Positions 12,301 through 21,395 of a stretch of 64,000 nt of DNA are shown here, one piece after another. Every line of letters starts with the position of its first letter. The first letter of the stretch is position 1. Made by a program: the position numbers and the translations under genes. Origin of the DNA: Apricaphanius iberus (taxonomy: Eukaryota; Chordata; Actinopteri; Cyprinodontiformes; Aphaniidae); contig JAPXFQ010001681.1 of assembly GCA_028564705.1 (NCBI GenBank), positions 248,001-312,000 on the forward strand, read 5' to 3'. The notes beneath the pieces were generated by a model. That model ran no database searches. It was not told the DNA's origin and was given only the letters and a program-made list of their open reading frames with translations.

Positions 12301-13679
12301 TTTATTTCTGTGCAGAACTTCACTACTTTCCACATATTTGACAGACATATTTATTAGCACAATAAACATAGCAGGTCAGAGATATTTATCTTTATTGCCA
12401 CATTACTAAAGACTAGAGTCTGGGAGGAGACATTAGACCAGAGGCCAGCAGCAGGGACGATGATGCCGGGTCTTCACAGGTAAGGAGAAATTATAAATCG
12501 CTGAGAAAAAGAGATTATTGCTGGGAGAAACCAGACAGGTATCAGGACATGGTGTTCACATATTTTAGAATTGCTCTCATTCCCACCCTTTTGTTCATAA
12601 ATCCTTAGAATATTTAGCCATCTCCCTTCACACCAGATATTTTGTAAATAGTAAATCTAGCAAAGTACATTATAGTGTTTGTTTTGGTAATTTCGATTGA
12701 TTTCAATGAGTTTGATAGCCTCCAAAAAAATCGTGCATTCTGAAGAGGTGATCGGTCATCATTGTGTTATTTATTGTGATCTGTTGAAGCCAGTGCGTGA
12801 ACTCAAACCTTCACCTAACTTTTTTCTTCTAAGCCAGTGGCACCTTGTTACTACTCATTTTATTGATTGTAATAAGGATAATTTTTCTGTCTTTGACTTC
12901 CAATAATATTGCTGATAACTAAGCCATCTCATTCCTTGTGCAACAGTGATTTAAATTATTCTTTAACCACAGAGGAAAGAATTGAATATGAGAGGATGGT
13001 AAATCATTCAGATGACCTTTTACAGAGATTTTTTTGGTACTTGTATGTAATGAACCAACAGGGTGGGACCTAAAAATGTGATTACAGGTACTGTTTACAC
13101 CCCTAATAGTGACTCATTGCTTAAGTTAAGAGGAACATTTACCTCATCCAGTTGGCTTTGGTCTCATCGCTGCCATCGATGGATTGATAAGAGGTGTTCA
13201 AATCAACAATCTGTAGCACCAAACAGGAAACCAACAGCTGTTTTAGTATTTATTTGGTCCTAACCGGGTCCTAAACTGGAGTTCGACTGGTTGAACTTAC
13301 AATCCAAGAGAAGGAGCTGGCTGGTTCCTCCTTAGACACCAGCTCACCCTGATACGGACCAAACACCGCCCCCTTTGGGAAGATTGCATCTACGCAGCGA
13401 ACATCTACCTCACCTCCCTCGGTGTATACCTCCAGGCCTGATGGGACCGTGAGAGCCGCCCTGTTGGCTGATCCAGGGGCCACCGGCGTATCATGGATGA
13501 AGCGCAGGGGCCCGTGGGATGGACAGTCGTCCTGGAAGTAGTTCTGACAGTCTTCACAGACTGGAGGACAAAAACATGATTGGATGAAAAAGAACCTGCT
13601 GTTTGTGGGTTAAAAACTGAAGACTGTGGGAGAGACCATGAAGCCACTCACACCAGAGGTCTAATGAGTCGTCGCTCAT
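4219..13679 (-). CDS. prdm11: PRDM11-like PR/SET-domain protein with hAT-transposase C-terminus
   Basis: Six coding exons, minus strand: 13652-13679, 13301-13560, 13143-13210, 11367-11554, 10603-11106, 4219-6365, total 3195 nt, 1064 aa. All borders are GT-AG and all phases fit. Domains: zinc knuckle C11/C14/C22/H25 just before the PR/SET domain (to about residue 175), with [14 protein letters not shown] and LRVWYSDDY as in PRDM11; nuclear-type [20 protein letters not shown] (about 226-245); CPNC plus leucine-rich coiled coil (298-321); BED/TTF-like finger C422/C425/H448/H453; then a full hAT-like transposase with C-terminal dimerisation region (about 990-1040). PRDM11 is known as a chromatin-associated transcriptional regulator. 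The start ATG is the first after an in-frame TGA, but AG sites lie between, so upstream coding exons are possible. Human PRDM11 as I remember it ends soon after the coiled coil. Confidence 0.9.
6733..7545 (+). repeat. Dispersed repeat, copy 1 of a pair
   Basis: Close match by eye to 25256-26095, beginning 'aacagcctggagcaacgagg' and ending 'cacactagatgtcgcttt(g)'. Inside is a short open stretch reading [16 protein letters not shown] followed by [13 protein letters not shown] that runs into a GTAAG donor-like site at 6961, as if an exon of a transposon or captured gene was carried along. Ends with inverted repeats were not identified, so the class is undecided. Confidence 0.6.
8068..8366. mobile_element. 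MITE with TAGGGATGCAACGATAC ends, copy 1
   Basis: Left end TAGGGATGCAACGATACC; the right end, read on the other strand, is TAGGGATACACCGATACT. The same family occurs at 18400-18727 and 27484-27724. The TAGGG...CCCTA termini suggest a non-autonomous hAT element, but no convincing 8-bp target duplication is visible at this copy. Confidence 0.6.
10603..11106 (-). CDS. prdm11: prdm11 coding exon 5: linker, [14 protein letters not shown] motif, coiled coil
   Basis: Acceptor TTTGTTTCAG before 11106, donor CAAG|GTGGGT after 10603; phase 1 to phase 1, 504 nt, residues 182-350. It contains [20 protein letters not shown] and [20 protein letters not shown], both near-identical to remembered human PRDM11 sequence; this is the strongest evidence for the gene's identity. 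Serine- and glutamate-rich linkers lie between. Confidence 0.92.
11367..11554 (-). CDS. prdm11: prdm11 coding exon 4: C-terminal part of PR/SET domain
   Basis: Acceptor CTGCAG before 11554, donor TCAG|GTGAAA after 11367; phase 2 to phase 1, 188 nt. Encodes [20 protein letters not shown], then [10 protein letters not shown] and [11 protein letters not shown], matching the end of the PRDM11 PR/SET domain, including the RVWYS motif. Confidence 0.92.
13143..13210 (-). CDS. prdm11: prdm11 coding exon 3: central PR/SET segment
   Basis: A 68-nt exon between acceptor GGTGCTACAG (just above 13210) and donor ATGAG|GTAAAT (below 13143). Encodes [18 protein letters not shown] followed by ANWMR, the PRDM11 signature around the SET NWMR motif. 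Phase 0 to phase 2 fits both neighbours. Confidence 0.92.
13301..13560 (-). CDS. prdm11: prdm11 coding exon 2: zinc knuckle and N-terminal PR/SET segment
   Basis: Acceptor TGTCCTCCAG, donor ATT|GTAAGT; 260 nt. Encodes [17 protein letters not shown], the zinc knuckle typical of PRDM7/9/11, then the start of the PR/SET fold with [23 protein letters not shown] and SFSWI. Confidence 0.93.
13652..13679 (-). CDS. prdm11: prdm11 first recognised coding exon (start uncertain)
   Basis: Encodes MSDDSLDLW and the first base of a split Phe codon, donor T|GTGAGT below 13652. In the same frame upstream there is a TGA about 15 codons earlier, so this ATG at 13677-13679 is the first usable one if the exon is continuous. 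An alternative acceptor TTTCTGCCAG lies between the TGA and the ATG and would extend the protein through upstream exons; human PRDM11 has a longer N-terminus. Confidence 0.6.
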
Positions 13680-14125
13680 GATGGAACCATGCTGGCAGAA
13701 ATCCAACTCATCGTCCAGGTCTCAAACCTCTGAGGACTGCTACTGCCGCTGGCGGTTCATCTTCCTAGTTGGAAACGCCTGGTTTCTGGTGGGGAAACCT
13801 GAATCGGTATAGATAGATACTGTGCATTTAGCTCAGATGGACACAAATAAACACATATGGCTCTTAAAGATAAGACAAGAAAGCATGAATTAAAATAATT
13901 ATATGAAATTAGGTTATAGGAGAATGGTAACGTGGACCAACAAACCTACAGGTTAGATTTCCAAAGACAAGATTCGAAATGTATCTTAAAGACTATTGAT
14001 TTTTGTACGTATCTGCTTCTGTAAATAATACATTTATTGAGTAGTAACTTTATTCTACACAGAGCACCTATGGACACCTATGTGCCAATGAACTGAATTT
14101 TAGACAGTCCTTTATTCAATGCAAT

Positions 14126-14330
14126 TTAGTTTATTTATATAGCGCCAATTCACAACAGATGTCATCTCGAGGCACTTTAATAGAAAAGTAATTTCAATAC
14201 AACTATAAAAACATTCCAATCAGCTAAAAGTTTTCTATTTAAGGAATCCCAGTCTGGACTGTCTGATACAACCCCTGCTTGGGTTTACATCACGCTATCA
14301 GGTGGAACAATTAGATCATCATCTGTATGT
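14126..14330 (+). repeat. Teleost interspersed repeat (SINE-like)
   Basis: Contains 'tttatttatatagcgccaat' followed by 'tcacaacagatgtcatctcg' and 'aggcacttta', a phrase found very widely in fish genomes. Class from memory only; the ends are not resolved. Confidence 0.5.
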
Positions 14331-14589
14331 TTTCTGACCTGGGCGCAGACCCCCTAGTTTTCAATGATATATCAACTTAAGACATCCGGAAAAGGCCAAC
14401 TTCATTACACTGAATCTGATTTGTGATTCTGTTTTCGATTAAACTGTAGATTGTTTTCTTTAAATCAAACATTTCTGTTAGTATTATCAATGCTTCTGTT
14501 TGGAAGACAGAAACTGCATCTATTTAGAGCTTAAATCATCTCTGCAGCAGAGCAGCAGGACCGTAAAACACATACGATTATAAAAACTA

Positions 14590-14910
14590 AAACTTCTTTA
14601 ACTTTGTGCGTCACCGCCCGGAGTCAAATTCAGCGGATAAAACGCGCACTTTGCGGGCATGCTGAACTCACATCTGCGCCACTCTTCCCACCCCCACCCG
14701 CAGCAGAGAACCTGCAGGCGATCTGCCTGCTGTTTTAGGAAGCCATTTTTCAGTGGCCACGGTGGCCACAGACCCTGACCCACCTGGAGCAGACACACAG
14801 CGGCAACGCTGAGCCTCTCCCCCGGGCTGAAGCTCCACTCCTCACCTCCTCCTCCTTCTATGGCCGCTGGATCTGCGGCTGCAAAGTTTGCGTTAAATTG
14901 TTTGCAGCGA
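14590..14910 (-). promoter_or_regulatory. Possible prdm11 promoter / 5' UTR region
   Basis: GC- and CpG-richer than its surroundings ('caccgcccggagtc', 'aaaacgcgcactttgcgggc'), about 0.9-1.2 kb upstream of the first recognised prdm11 coding exon on the minus strand. Such a local island is expected at a vertebrate promoter. No TATA box or transcript evidence is available. Confidence 0.35.
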
Positions 14911-15299
14911 CTCAGTCGCCTTCCTTAGCTGTGGCCACCATTTTTATCACAGGAAATGACATGGAGAGGCGGAAGAAAACAGCTGCGCGAATATTAAAGA
15001 TAACTGAGATAATCTGATACCGAGTCCGTTTAGAGAGCACCGACAGGCGGCAGGACGGGGGCTCTAACGCCCGCTGCGCATCGACATTAAACGGCTTAAT
15101 ATCGACTCTGAGCTCATATGCAGCAAGAAAAGATGAAAAATATCTGCAAATACTCCAAAACCATGCTGAAGTTGTCCTGATCACCTAGATTAATTTGTCT
15201 CATATTAGCCCCCCCCGCCCAGGGCACACCCAGTTTAGGGTCCGCTCAAGCATGAAGGTGAAACTCGAAAAGTTAAGACATCTCAATTTAAGTTGAAAC

Positions 15300-17040
15300 C
15301 AATATATGATATACACTCCTTAGCCTGCATGCAAAGCGAGATATTTCATGATCAGGCTTACAGCTAGTGAAAACCCCAAATTCAAACTTGCATACAATTA
15401 GAATATTATAAAATAGGTACAATATTTGAGATCAGCTAATTAATCAAGATGTCATACAAAGGGTTACTGGGCTTTTAAATGGCCTCTCAGTCTGGTTCAG
15501 TAGGAATCACACTCATGAGGAAGACGCCCTCCACAGGGAGGAAAAGCCTCAAAAGGTAGAGGAAGTTGGATGTGTGCTGTATCAAAGCACATGAATAAAA
15601 AGTTATGTGGAAGGAAGAAATAGGTACACAGGCAGCAGGAATGACCGCAGTCTGGAGAGGACTATCAGGAAAAGGCCGAAGTGTTGAGGACTTTCACACA
15701 TAGGGCCTTTTCACATGTGTGGCCGTGCCACAAAACGGCCGGAGAAAACGCGATTTTTTTTCTGTTCACATGGCACGAATTTCAGCCAATACTGGAATCC
15801 AGTGTTTTACATGAGGGACTACACCCAAACAGCAGGTGGCGGTATACAAATAATTCTGTAGCTATCCAACAAACAAGGGAGTAAGAAGTACCGACGTCAT
15901 ATGACGAACGACAGCCTAGAATGACAATAAATTGGTCCAATGGTCACCTGAAGTTATCTACAGGGTGAGTGTTGCAGTAAAACCGCAGTTTTGTAACATG
16001 GCGTGTTGCTGTGCGATGCTTGAATCGCGTTGTTTTGGTCTTTTTATGGCCGCGAGGTGATTCTGAAATTTCGGCCGGCGGTGTCGTCAGTTCCGCGTGT
16101 CTATTGTCTTGGAGTACGGCCAGAGTACATGGATACAGATCACATGATCCGTATCCACTCGTACCTGGACTCCGACGAGACCTCCAAGGCAGGTCTATCT
16201 GGCCGTATTATGGCACGGTCCAGTCTGTGTTCACATGACACGAAATAAGTGGATTTTGACCAAATACGGTATCCGAGTACGGACTCCCGAACCATGTGAA
16301 AACGCCCATAGACTGAAGCTGGAGTCTCTGAGGCACAGAGACGGATCCAGAACAAGGACCTTATACGTCCTATTCCTCTGGTCAAACTGCAGTTGGTCTG
16401 TTGCTCAGAGATCGGGAATCATCTTTTCTGATGAGAGCAAATTTTGCATCTAATTTATTAACCAAGGTTCCAGAGTCTGGAGGAAGAATGGAGAGGCACA
16501 CAATCCAAGATGGCAGACTTAATTTTCCAGCAGGACTTAACACCTCTGTCAGAAGTAGCAAAACTTGGTTCAATGACCATGATGGGATTACTGTGGTTGA
16601 CTGGCCAGCAAACCGGCCTGACCTGAACCCAATGGAGAATCCACGGAGCATTGCTCAGAGAAAGATGAGACGGAACAATGCAGAAGAGCTGAAGGCGTTA
16701 TTGGAGCATCCTGATCTTCCATCACATCTCAGCAGAGCTACAGGATGATAGCAACCATGTCGTGGTGCATCAGAGTAGTATATGATGCAAGAGGGGCCCA
16801 AAGCAACTACTGAGTACATATGCATGATTATACTTTTCCGAGGTCAAACATTTCTCGATTAAAAATCCTTGTTTCATTGATTTCATGTAATATTCAAATT
16901 TTCTTAGATTTTTAATTTTAGGTTTTCATAAACTTTAAACCGTAAACGCCACAATCATAACAAAGGCAAGAAATATCTTGCTTTGCATCTAATGAGTCTA
17001 TAGGCTATATTAGTTCCACTTTTTAAATTGAATTACTGAA
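15300..17040 (+). mobile_element. Inactive Tc1/mariner element, interrupted by another element
   Basis: Outer ends near 15330 and 17000 share GATGCAAAGC-AGATATTTC in inverted orientation. The interior has plus-strand transposase pieces in several frames: a Tc1 helix-turn-helix-like part at 15480-15690, IIFSDESKF near 16430, and DWPANRPDLNPMEN at about 16600, which is the DxE catalytic region of Tc1 enzymes. Frameshifts and a 605-bp insertion at 15703-16307 inactivate it. Confidence 0.75.
15703..16307. mobile_element. Non-autonomous element nested in the Tc1 copy
   Basis: Ends GGGCCTTTTCACATG and, inverted, GGGCGTTTTCACATG (14 of 15 match), flanked on both sides by ATA, consistent with a 3-bp target duplication. 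It splits the Tc1 transposase remnant, whose text resumes directly after the right flank. No open frame of its own is recognised. Confidence 0.65.
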
Positions 17041-17499
17041 ATAAAAAGACATAAACTAGTAAAAACTAGGTTTTACAGCTTCCGCAAAGACGGGAAAAAT
17101 ATTTGAGTCCAGTCAGATCATTCTCAACTGGATGCGGTGCAGATCTGGAGCTCCGGAAAGTTTCCGAATGAATATTTTTTCGAGACACCGCAAGGGGATT
17201 TGCATTTTGTTATTTAAACGACATGAGGCAGATACAAAGTGAACCTTTGGCCATCTAAGTGCATCCAGTATATCTCAAAATCCAACCTGTGTTGCTTCTT
17301 CTTCCTCCCTGCTTTTTCTTTGATTAATAGTGGCGGGAATATCAGTTCACGATAATTGGCATTCTTTTTATGATTTTTCGCGTTATTTTAATTTTCTTTA
17401 AATGTATTGTCAAACTATTTATAAACATTATCTACTTACATTCAGTGCTTTCCAGAGGTTCTGCCCTCTGTCTGCAACTTTGGTCACATTCTGGTCCAC

Positions 17500-18140
17500 A
17501 CTCCATACCAGTCGGTGCACCAGTTTGTTGTTTGCCAGCTGCCTATAAACATTACAATAAAGAAGAATGCTGCATGTTCTCCTTGTGTTCCCTTGAGCAG
17601 CTAATGTGAGCTACTCTCACAAAAACATGCACCTATTCTGGGACGTGATCCTACGTCCAGCCGGAGAAACCCTTCCCCCTCAGGTAACAAGAAGGGCCTG
17701 CTCACTCCTCAAGCAGGAGCTTCAGTACAGGACCCTCCCGGAGTTGGCAGAGGGAGGGCAATGCCCAGAATTTGAAGGAACACTGGGTGATAAATAATGG
17801 GAAAAACCATGGGATAAAAATATAAAAAACAATGTTGCTTTATTAATTTTTTTAGGCCAATATGAGCATGCTAACTGTAGCCATGATGGAAAATTTGAGA
17901 GAAATACACACAAGGAAGGGAATTCTCGAGATTTTGAGCAGCACATTATCTTGGATTGGGTACATAGGATGTGTTGTGGACTATTTTCTTGGATTACATA
18001 AACTGGATTGTTATGTAAAAAAACTTGTTCAAGATGGCTCGCTTCTCTCAATATGTGGCTTCAAAAACATTTCTTAGAAGTGTTTGTCTTATCGTATGTT
18101 TACACAAAGCACTGCAACAATTTCCAAATGCAGTAAATCT
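17500..18140 (+). repeat. Dispersed repeat matching 7783-8066
   Basis: Shares 'taccagtcgg', 'ttgtttgcc', 'aataaagaagaa' and 'aatatgagca(t/a)gctaactgta' in the same order with 7783-7930. In both places it is followed by a TAGGGATGCAACGA MITE, so the two may form one larger family. Confidence 0.5.
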
Positions 18141-18399
18141 GCTCAACATTTGGCAATAAACTATGATATAAATTATGAGTGCATCCTGGTTTCAACATCC
18201 ATCATTTGGATCACAAGAAACGTAGTTTTCTAATTACGTATGATATGCATGTCTACATAGAGAGGTTGTTAAAGGTTATTAATAAAAAACAGTTTACTGG
18301 TCTCCCAGTTCAATTCCTACGGTGTCAGGTCTGGGTAATGGTTGGCTTCCTGGGAGATCATCCAGGTTACCATTTATCTGAGGCCAAGGTGTTTGTCAC

Positions 18400-18727
18400 T
18401 AGGGATGCAACGACACCACTTTTTTCAAACCGATACGAAACCAATACTTGGATCCGAGTACTTGCCGATACAGAGTACCAATGTCATTACTTATCTCACA
18501 CACAAAAAATGCTATGAATCTGAATACAAGTTTTTTTTTCTTCTCTGGCTGTTATAATAAAAGATGGTGATTTAAAAACAAAAAACAAAAAAAAACTACA
18601 ACTTCAAGTCAAAAAAGAAAAATTTTCTGTGAAGTTATTGCTCAGCATCCACATTTTAAGCATCTGTTAATTACCAAATATGATTAGAACCATATGGGCC
18701 CAGATATCCACTATCGGTGCATCCCCA
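18400..18727. mobile_element. MITE with TAGGGATGCAACGA ends, copy 2
   Basis: Begins TAGGGATGCAACGACACC and ends 'ctatcggtgcatcccca', the inverse of the start with changes. Same family as 8068-8366 and 27484-27724. Confidence 0.55.
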
Positions 18728-19180
18728 TTTATAACATTGCCACGTCACACACTGGTAAATCAAACCCATTCGGCCACACTTATCCAACCCCGCTGACATT
18801 CTGGTCAAACTGGTGAGGTGGTTTCTAACACATGGACAGACTCAGCTGGCGCTGCAAAGGACTTAAACTGAAAAACTTTCAGAGCTAGTTTGCTTTTTCT
18901 GATGATTTTAGTTCTCTTTAACAGAACATGGCTCAGTTTATACAATCAGTCAGGTTCATAAAAACTCATCTGAGCTCAGCTGATCCATACCACATATGAA
19001 ACGCAGCGACAAAGCCAGTAATTAGGACAAACAGAGGGGGGTAGCTAAATATTTTTATTCATCTTTCAATCGTTTCTTTAATGTACATTTCAAGGGTTAT
19101 TCCTAAGTGAAAACATAGGAAGAAGCATATTGTAACCAGTTCAGTTATTCTCCTAACCTGACAGCAGTCCATTTGCTTCA

Positions 19181-19640
19181 GCTTAGCATAAACAATGGAA
19201 GTGAATGGCAACAGCTAACATTTTGAGTGCAAAGGAGCTGAAAATCACTGAACCCCATGGAGTGATCCTAATTATTCCTGGTGACCTTGATAATCATACC
19301 TGTTGCAAATGAAAAATAAGTAACACTACAAGAATAGCAGGAGCAGATTTAGACTACATAACGAGGAAGTGGCGCTGTAAGCCGCCTCTACACGGTGGCA
19401 TGATGCGGCGTGCACAAAACACACGTACTTCAGTAAGTAAAATTGTATGACCGGCACAGAGCTTTTATAGGTAGAAGTCTAAAGCAGAGGTGGCTTACAG
19501 TGCTTTTCTAGTTTACATGTGCAACAGATGTGATGACTGAGATCACCAGGAATAATTAGGATCATTATTCAGGGATTTTCTTGACTTTTGCGCATAAAAT
19601 GCTAGCTGTTACCGCTCACTTACATTGTTTATGCTAAACT
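19181..19640. repeat. Foldback (long inverted repeat) element
   Basis: The left arm starts GCTTAGCATAAACAATGGAA; the right arm read in reverse starts GTTTAGCATAAACAATGTAA. Homology continues inward through 'aacagcta(a/g)cattttg', 'gatcctaattattcctggtga' and 'tgtaagcc(g/a)cctct', about 200 bp per arm with roughly 15% divergence. It could fold into one long hairpin. Confidence 0.75.
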
Positions 19641-20019
19641 TAACCAGAATTGCCTGGACTGTTAACAAAAGGCTTTTTCTCATATATCTAACCCTGGGGA
19701 AGATGGAATATCCTTTTTAAATGAAAGGTCTAGTTTTGCTCAACAGATCCTGTCTGAAAAGGAAAACATTTTCACCAAAGCAGATGCGGCTCGTAGATCC
19801 AGCTACTCCTGGATCACAACCTGAATTTGGAAAATTCCCCTCTGGAATAAAGCTGCATAATTATGACAAAGAGGACAACAAGGCTTTGTGGAAAACAGCA
19901 GCGGCATCCATCACTGTTAAGTCCTGAAGAGAAGAAGGCACTCTTGTGAAGAGGGTTCAATTCAAAGCGTAGTTCAGTAACCGGAGCCATTTTTCTTCTG
20001 CTTGGATCGGGTTCTTTGA

Positions 20020-20283
20020 ATCCCTCTGGATCTGATCATCAGCAAGCAGACAGTCAACAAATGCTGCCCCGCGGGATTGAAGGTCACTTTGGCTTCTGTT
20101 CTGGATCTGATCCAGCAAACCTCAACCCATTCGGAGTTGGTGAGGTTAGCGGCGCGAGGATCACAGCTGATTGGCTCTCCTTCAGGTCATGGAGTCGTCA
20201 GAGAGGTAAAAAGCGGCAGATCTCTGGAGACTCAGGAGGAGGAAGAAACTGCTGCTTCAGACACGCTGTTTCAAGATATTTAG
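20020..20283 (+). other. Exon-like open frame, unrecognised
   Basis: An open frame follows a TGA near 20018 and ends at TAG 20281-20283. It reads LDLIISKQTVNKCCPAGLK, then VTLASVLDLIQQTSTHSELV, and ends EEEETAASDTLFQDI. Composition looks protein-like, but there is no clear acceptor or start and I do not recognise the family. It may be a fragment of a degraded gene or a chance frame. Confidence 0.22.
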
Positions 20284-20958
20284 GCCATATATAAAAACAT
20301 ATAAACATTCTGATACAAAAGAGAAAAATAATGGCTGCCCAGATGTTAAAAAGTGGCAAAAACTGCAGAACATTAATAGGAACCATCAGATCCATTTATA
20401 CTAAGGAGCTTATTCATTCAAATTAAAATCAGCCTTTGCTCTTCCTTTTTCGTTCCGATTGGGCCTCAGACTTTAGCCCTTTTCCATGAAGTTACACCCA
20501 TGCAGAGTCAGAAACTTGGAGATGAAGAAACTCTGGATTTGTTGATCTCTAGGGCCTAAATGTGCAAAGAAATAGTGAGTCTGCAGCTCAGCGTGTAAAT
20601 TGTGTCCAAAAGGATCATTTTAGCTACTTAGAAAGGAAAAATGTGTAAAAAGAAAATCAGTGTTTATGTTTGAAGGTCAGATTTGAACTGAAAATAAAAG
20701 TTTGTTTGCAGGCGGTTATGAAGCAATCTAAAGGTTCAATCAGAAGCTGGAGCGTTTGGTTCCACAAAGTCCAGCTGATGACAAAGATGATGAGTCAGTT
20801 CTCCTGTAATTGACGGCTTTTTGTCTCTAGTTCCGACTTCCAAGAATAACAGTTTGGATTCAGACTGTCCAATCAGAACCTCAGAAAAGTAGAAAATCAA
20901 GTTCTAAACCCACTGATTTCCCAGAACAAAGATCTGTAAAAAAATTTTTTTCTCTTAT

Positions 20959-21395
20959 TTAGTCCAACCCGGCCTCGGATCCCTGATCCGACTGATGCTC
21001 CGCCGACTTCTGGAGGCTCCACACGAAACGCTGCATGTTCTGCTGGTGGTAATGGGAGATGGTGTGCTGCGTGATGTTGCTCTTAACGAAAGTATTTGAG
21101 CCTTTGATCAAACGGTGGTTCCGGGTGAACTGGTCCGAGTAAACGCGGCACACGTGACACCACATGAGGTCGAGTGCGGGGGAATGGCGGAGGAACGGGA
21201 AGTCCTTGAGCCACTCCTTCCTGAAGCGATGGCGACGGCGAGGAGCGGCGGCTCGAGGACGGCGGGAGGTGGAGGGAGCCGAGTCTGGGCTGGGCGCCGA
21301 AGAGTCCAAGGGGGAGCTGGGGGGAGGGGCTTCGGAGTCTGGTTCTGCTTCGCTGCCATCATCCAGAACCTCAACTGGTTCAATATAACCAGTCA
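20959..21395 (-). CDS. THAP gene last exon: zinc finger
   Basis: Acceptor CTTCATAG above 21395, phase 1, stop TAA at 20959-20961. Encodes YIEPVEVLDDGSEAEPDSE, a Pro/Ser-rich linker, and EWLKDFPFLRHSPALDLMW followed by CHVCRVYS...H...H. This aligns along its length with the first 110 residues of the prdm11 last exon and starts in the same phase. Confidence 0.88.

Larger units (their letters stand above)
14911..20958. other. Intergenic region between prdm11 and the THAP gene
   Basis: Holds a Tc1-type element at about 15.3-17.0 kb with a nested insertion, a second copy of the repeat seen at 7.8-8.4 kb (about 17.5-18.7 kb), a foldback element (19181-19640) and an exon-like plus-strand frame at about 20020-20283. 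No other gene is supported. The segment just left of 20958 should contain the THAP gene's 3' UTR. Confidence 0.5.

Noticed and set aside
15200..15250. C-rich run and CpG near 15.2 kb as a promoter
   Set aside because: Too short, and immediately followed by the Tc1 element; the better island is 14590-14910.
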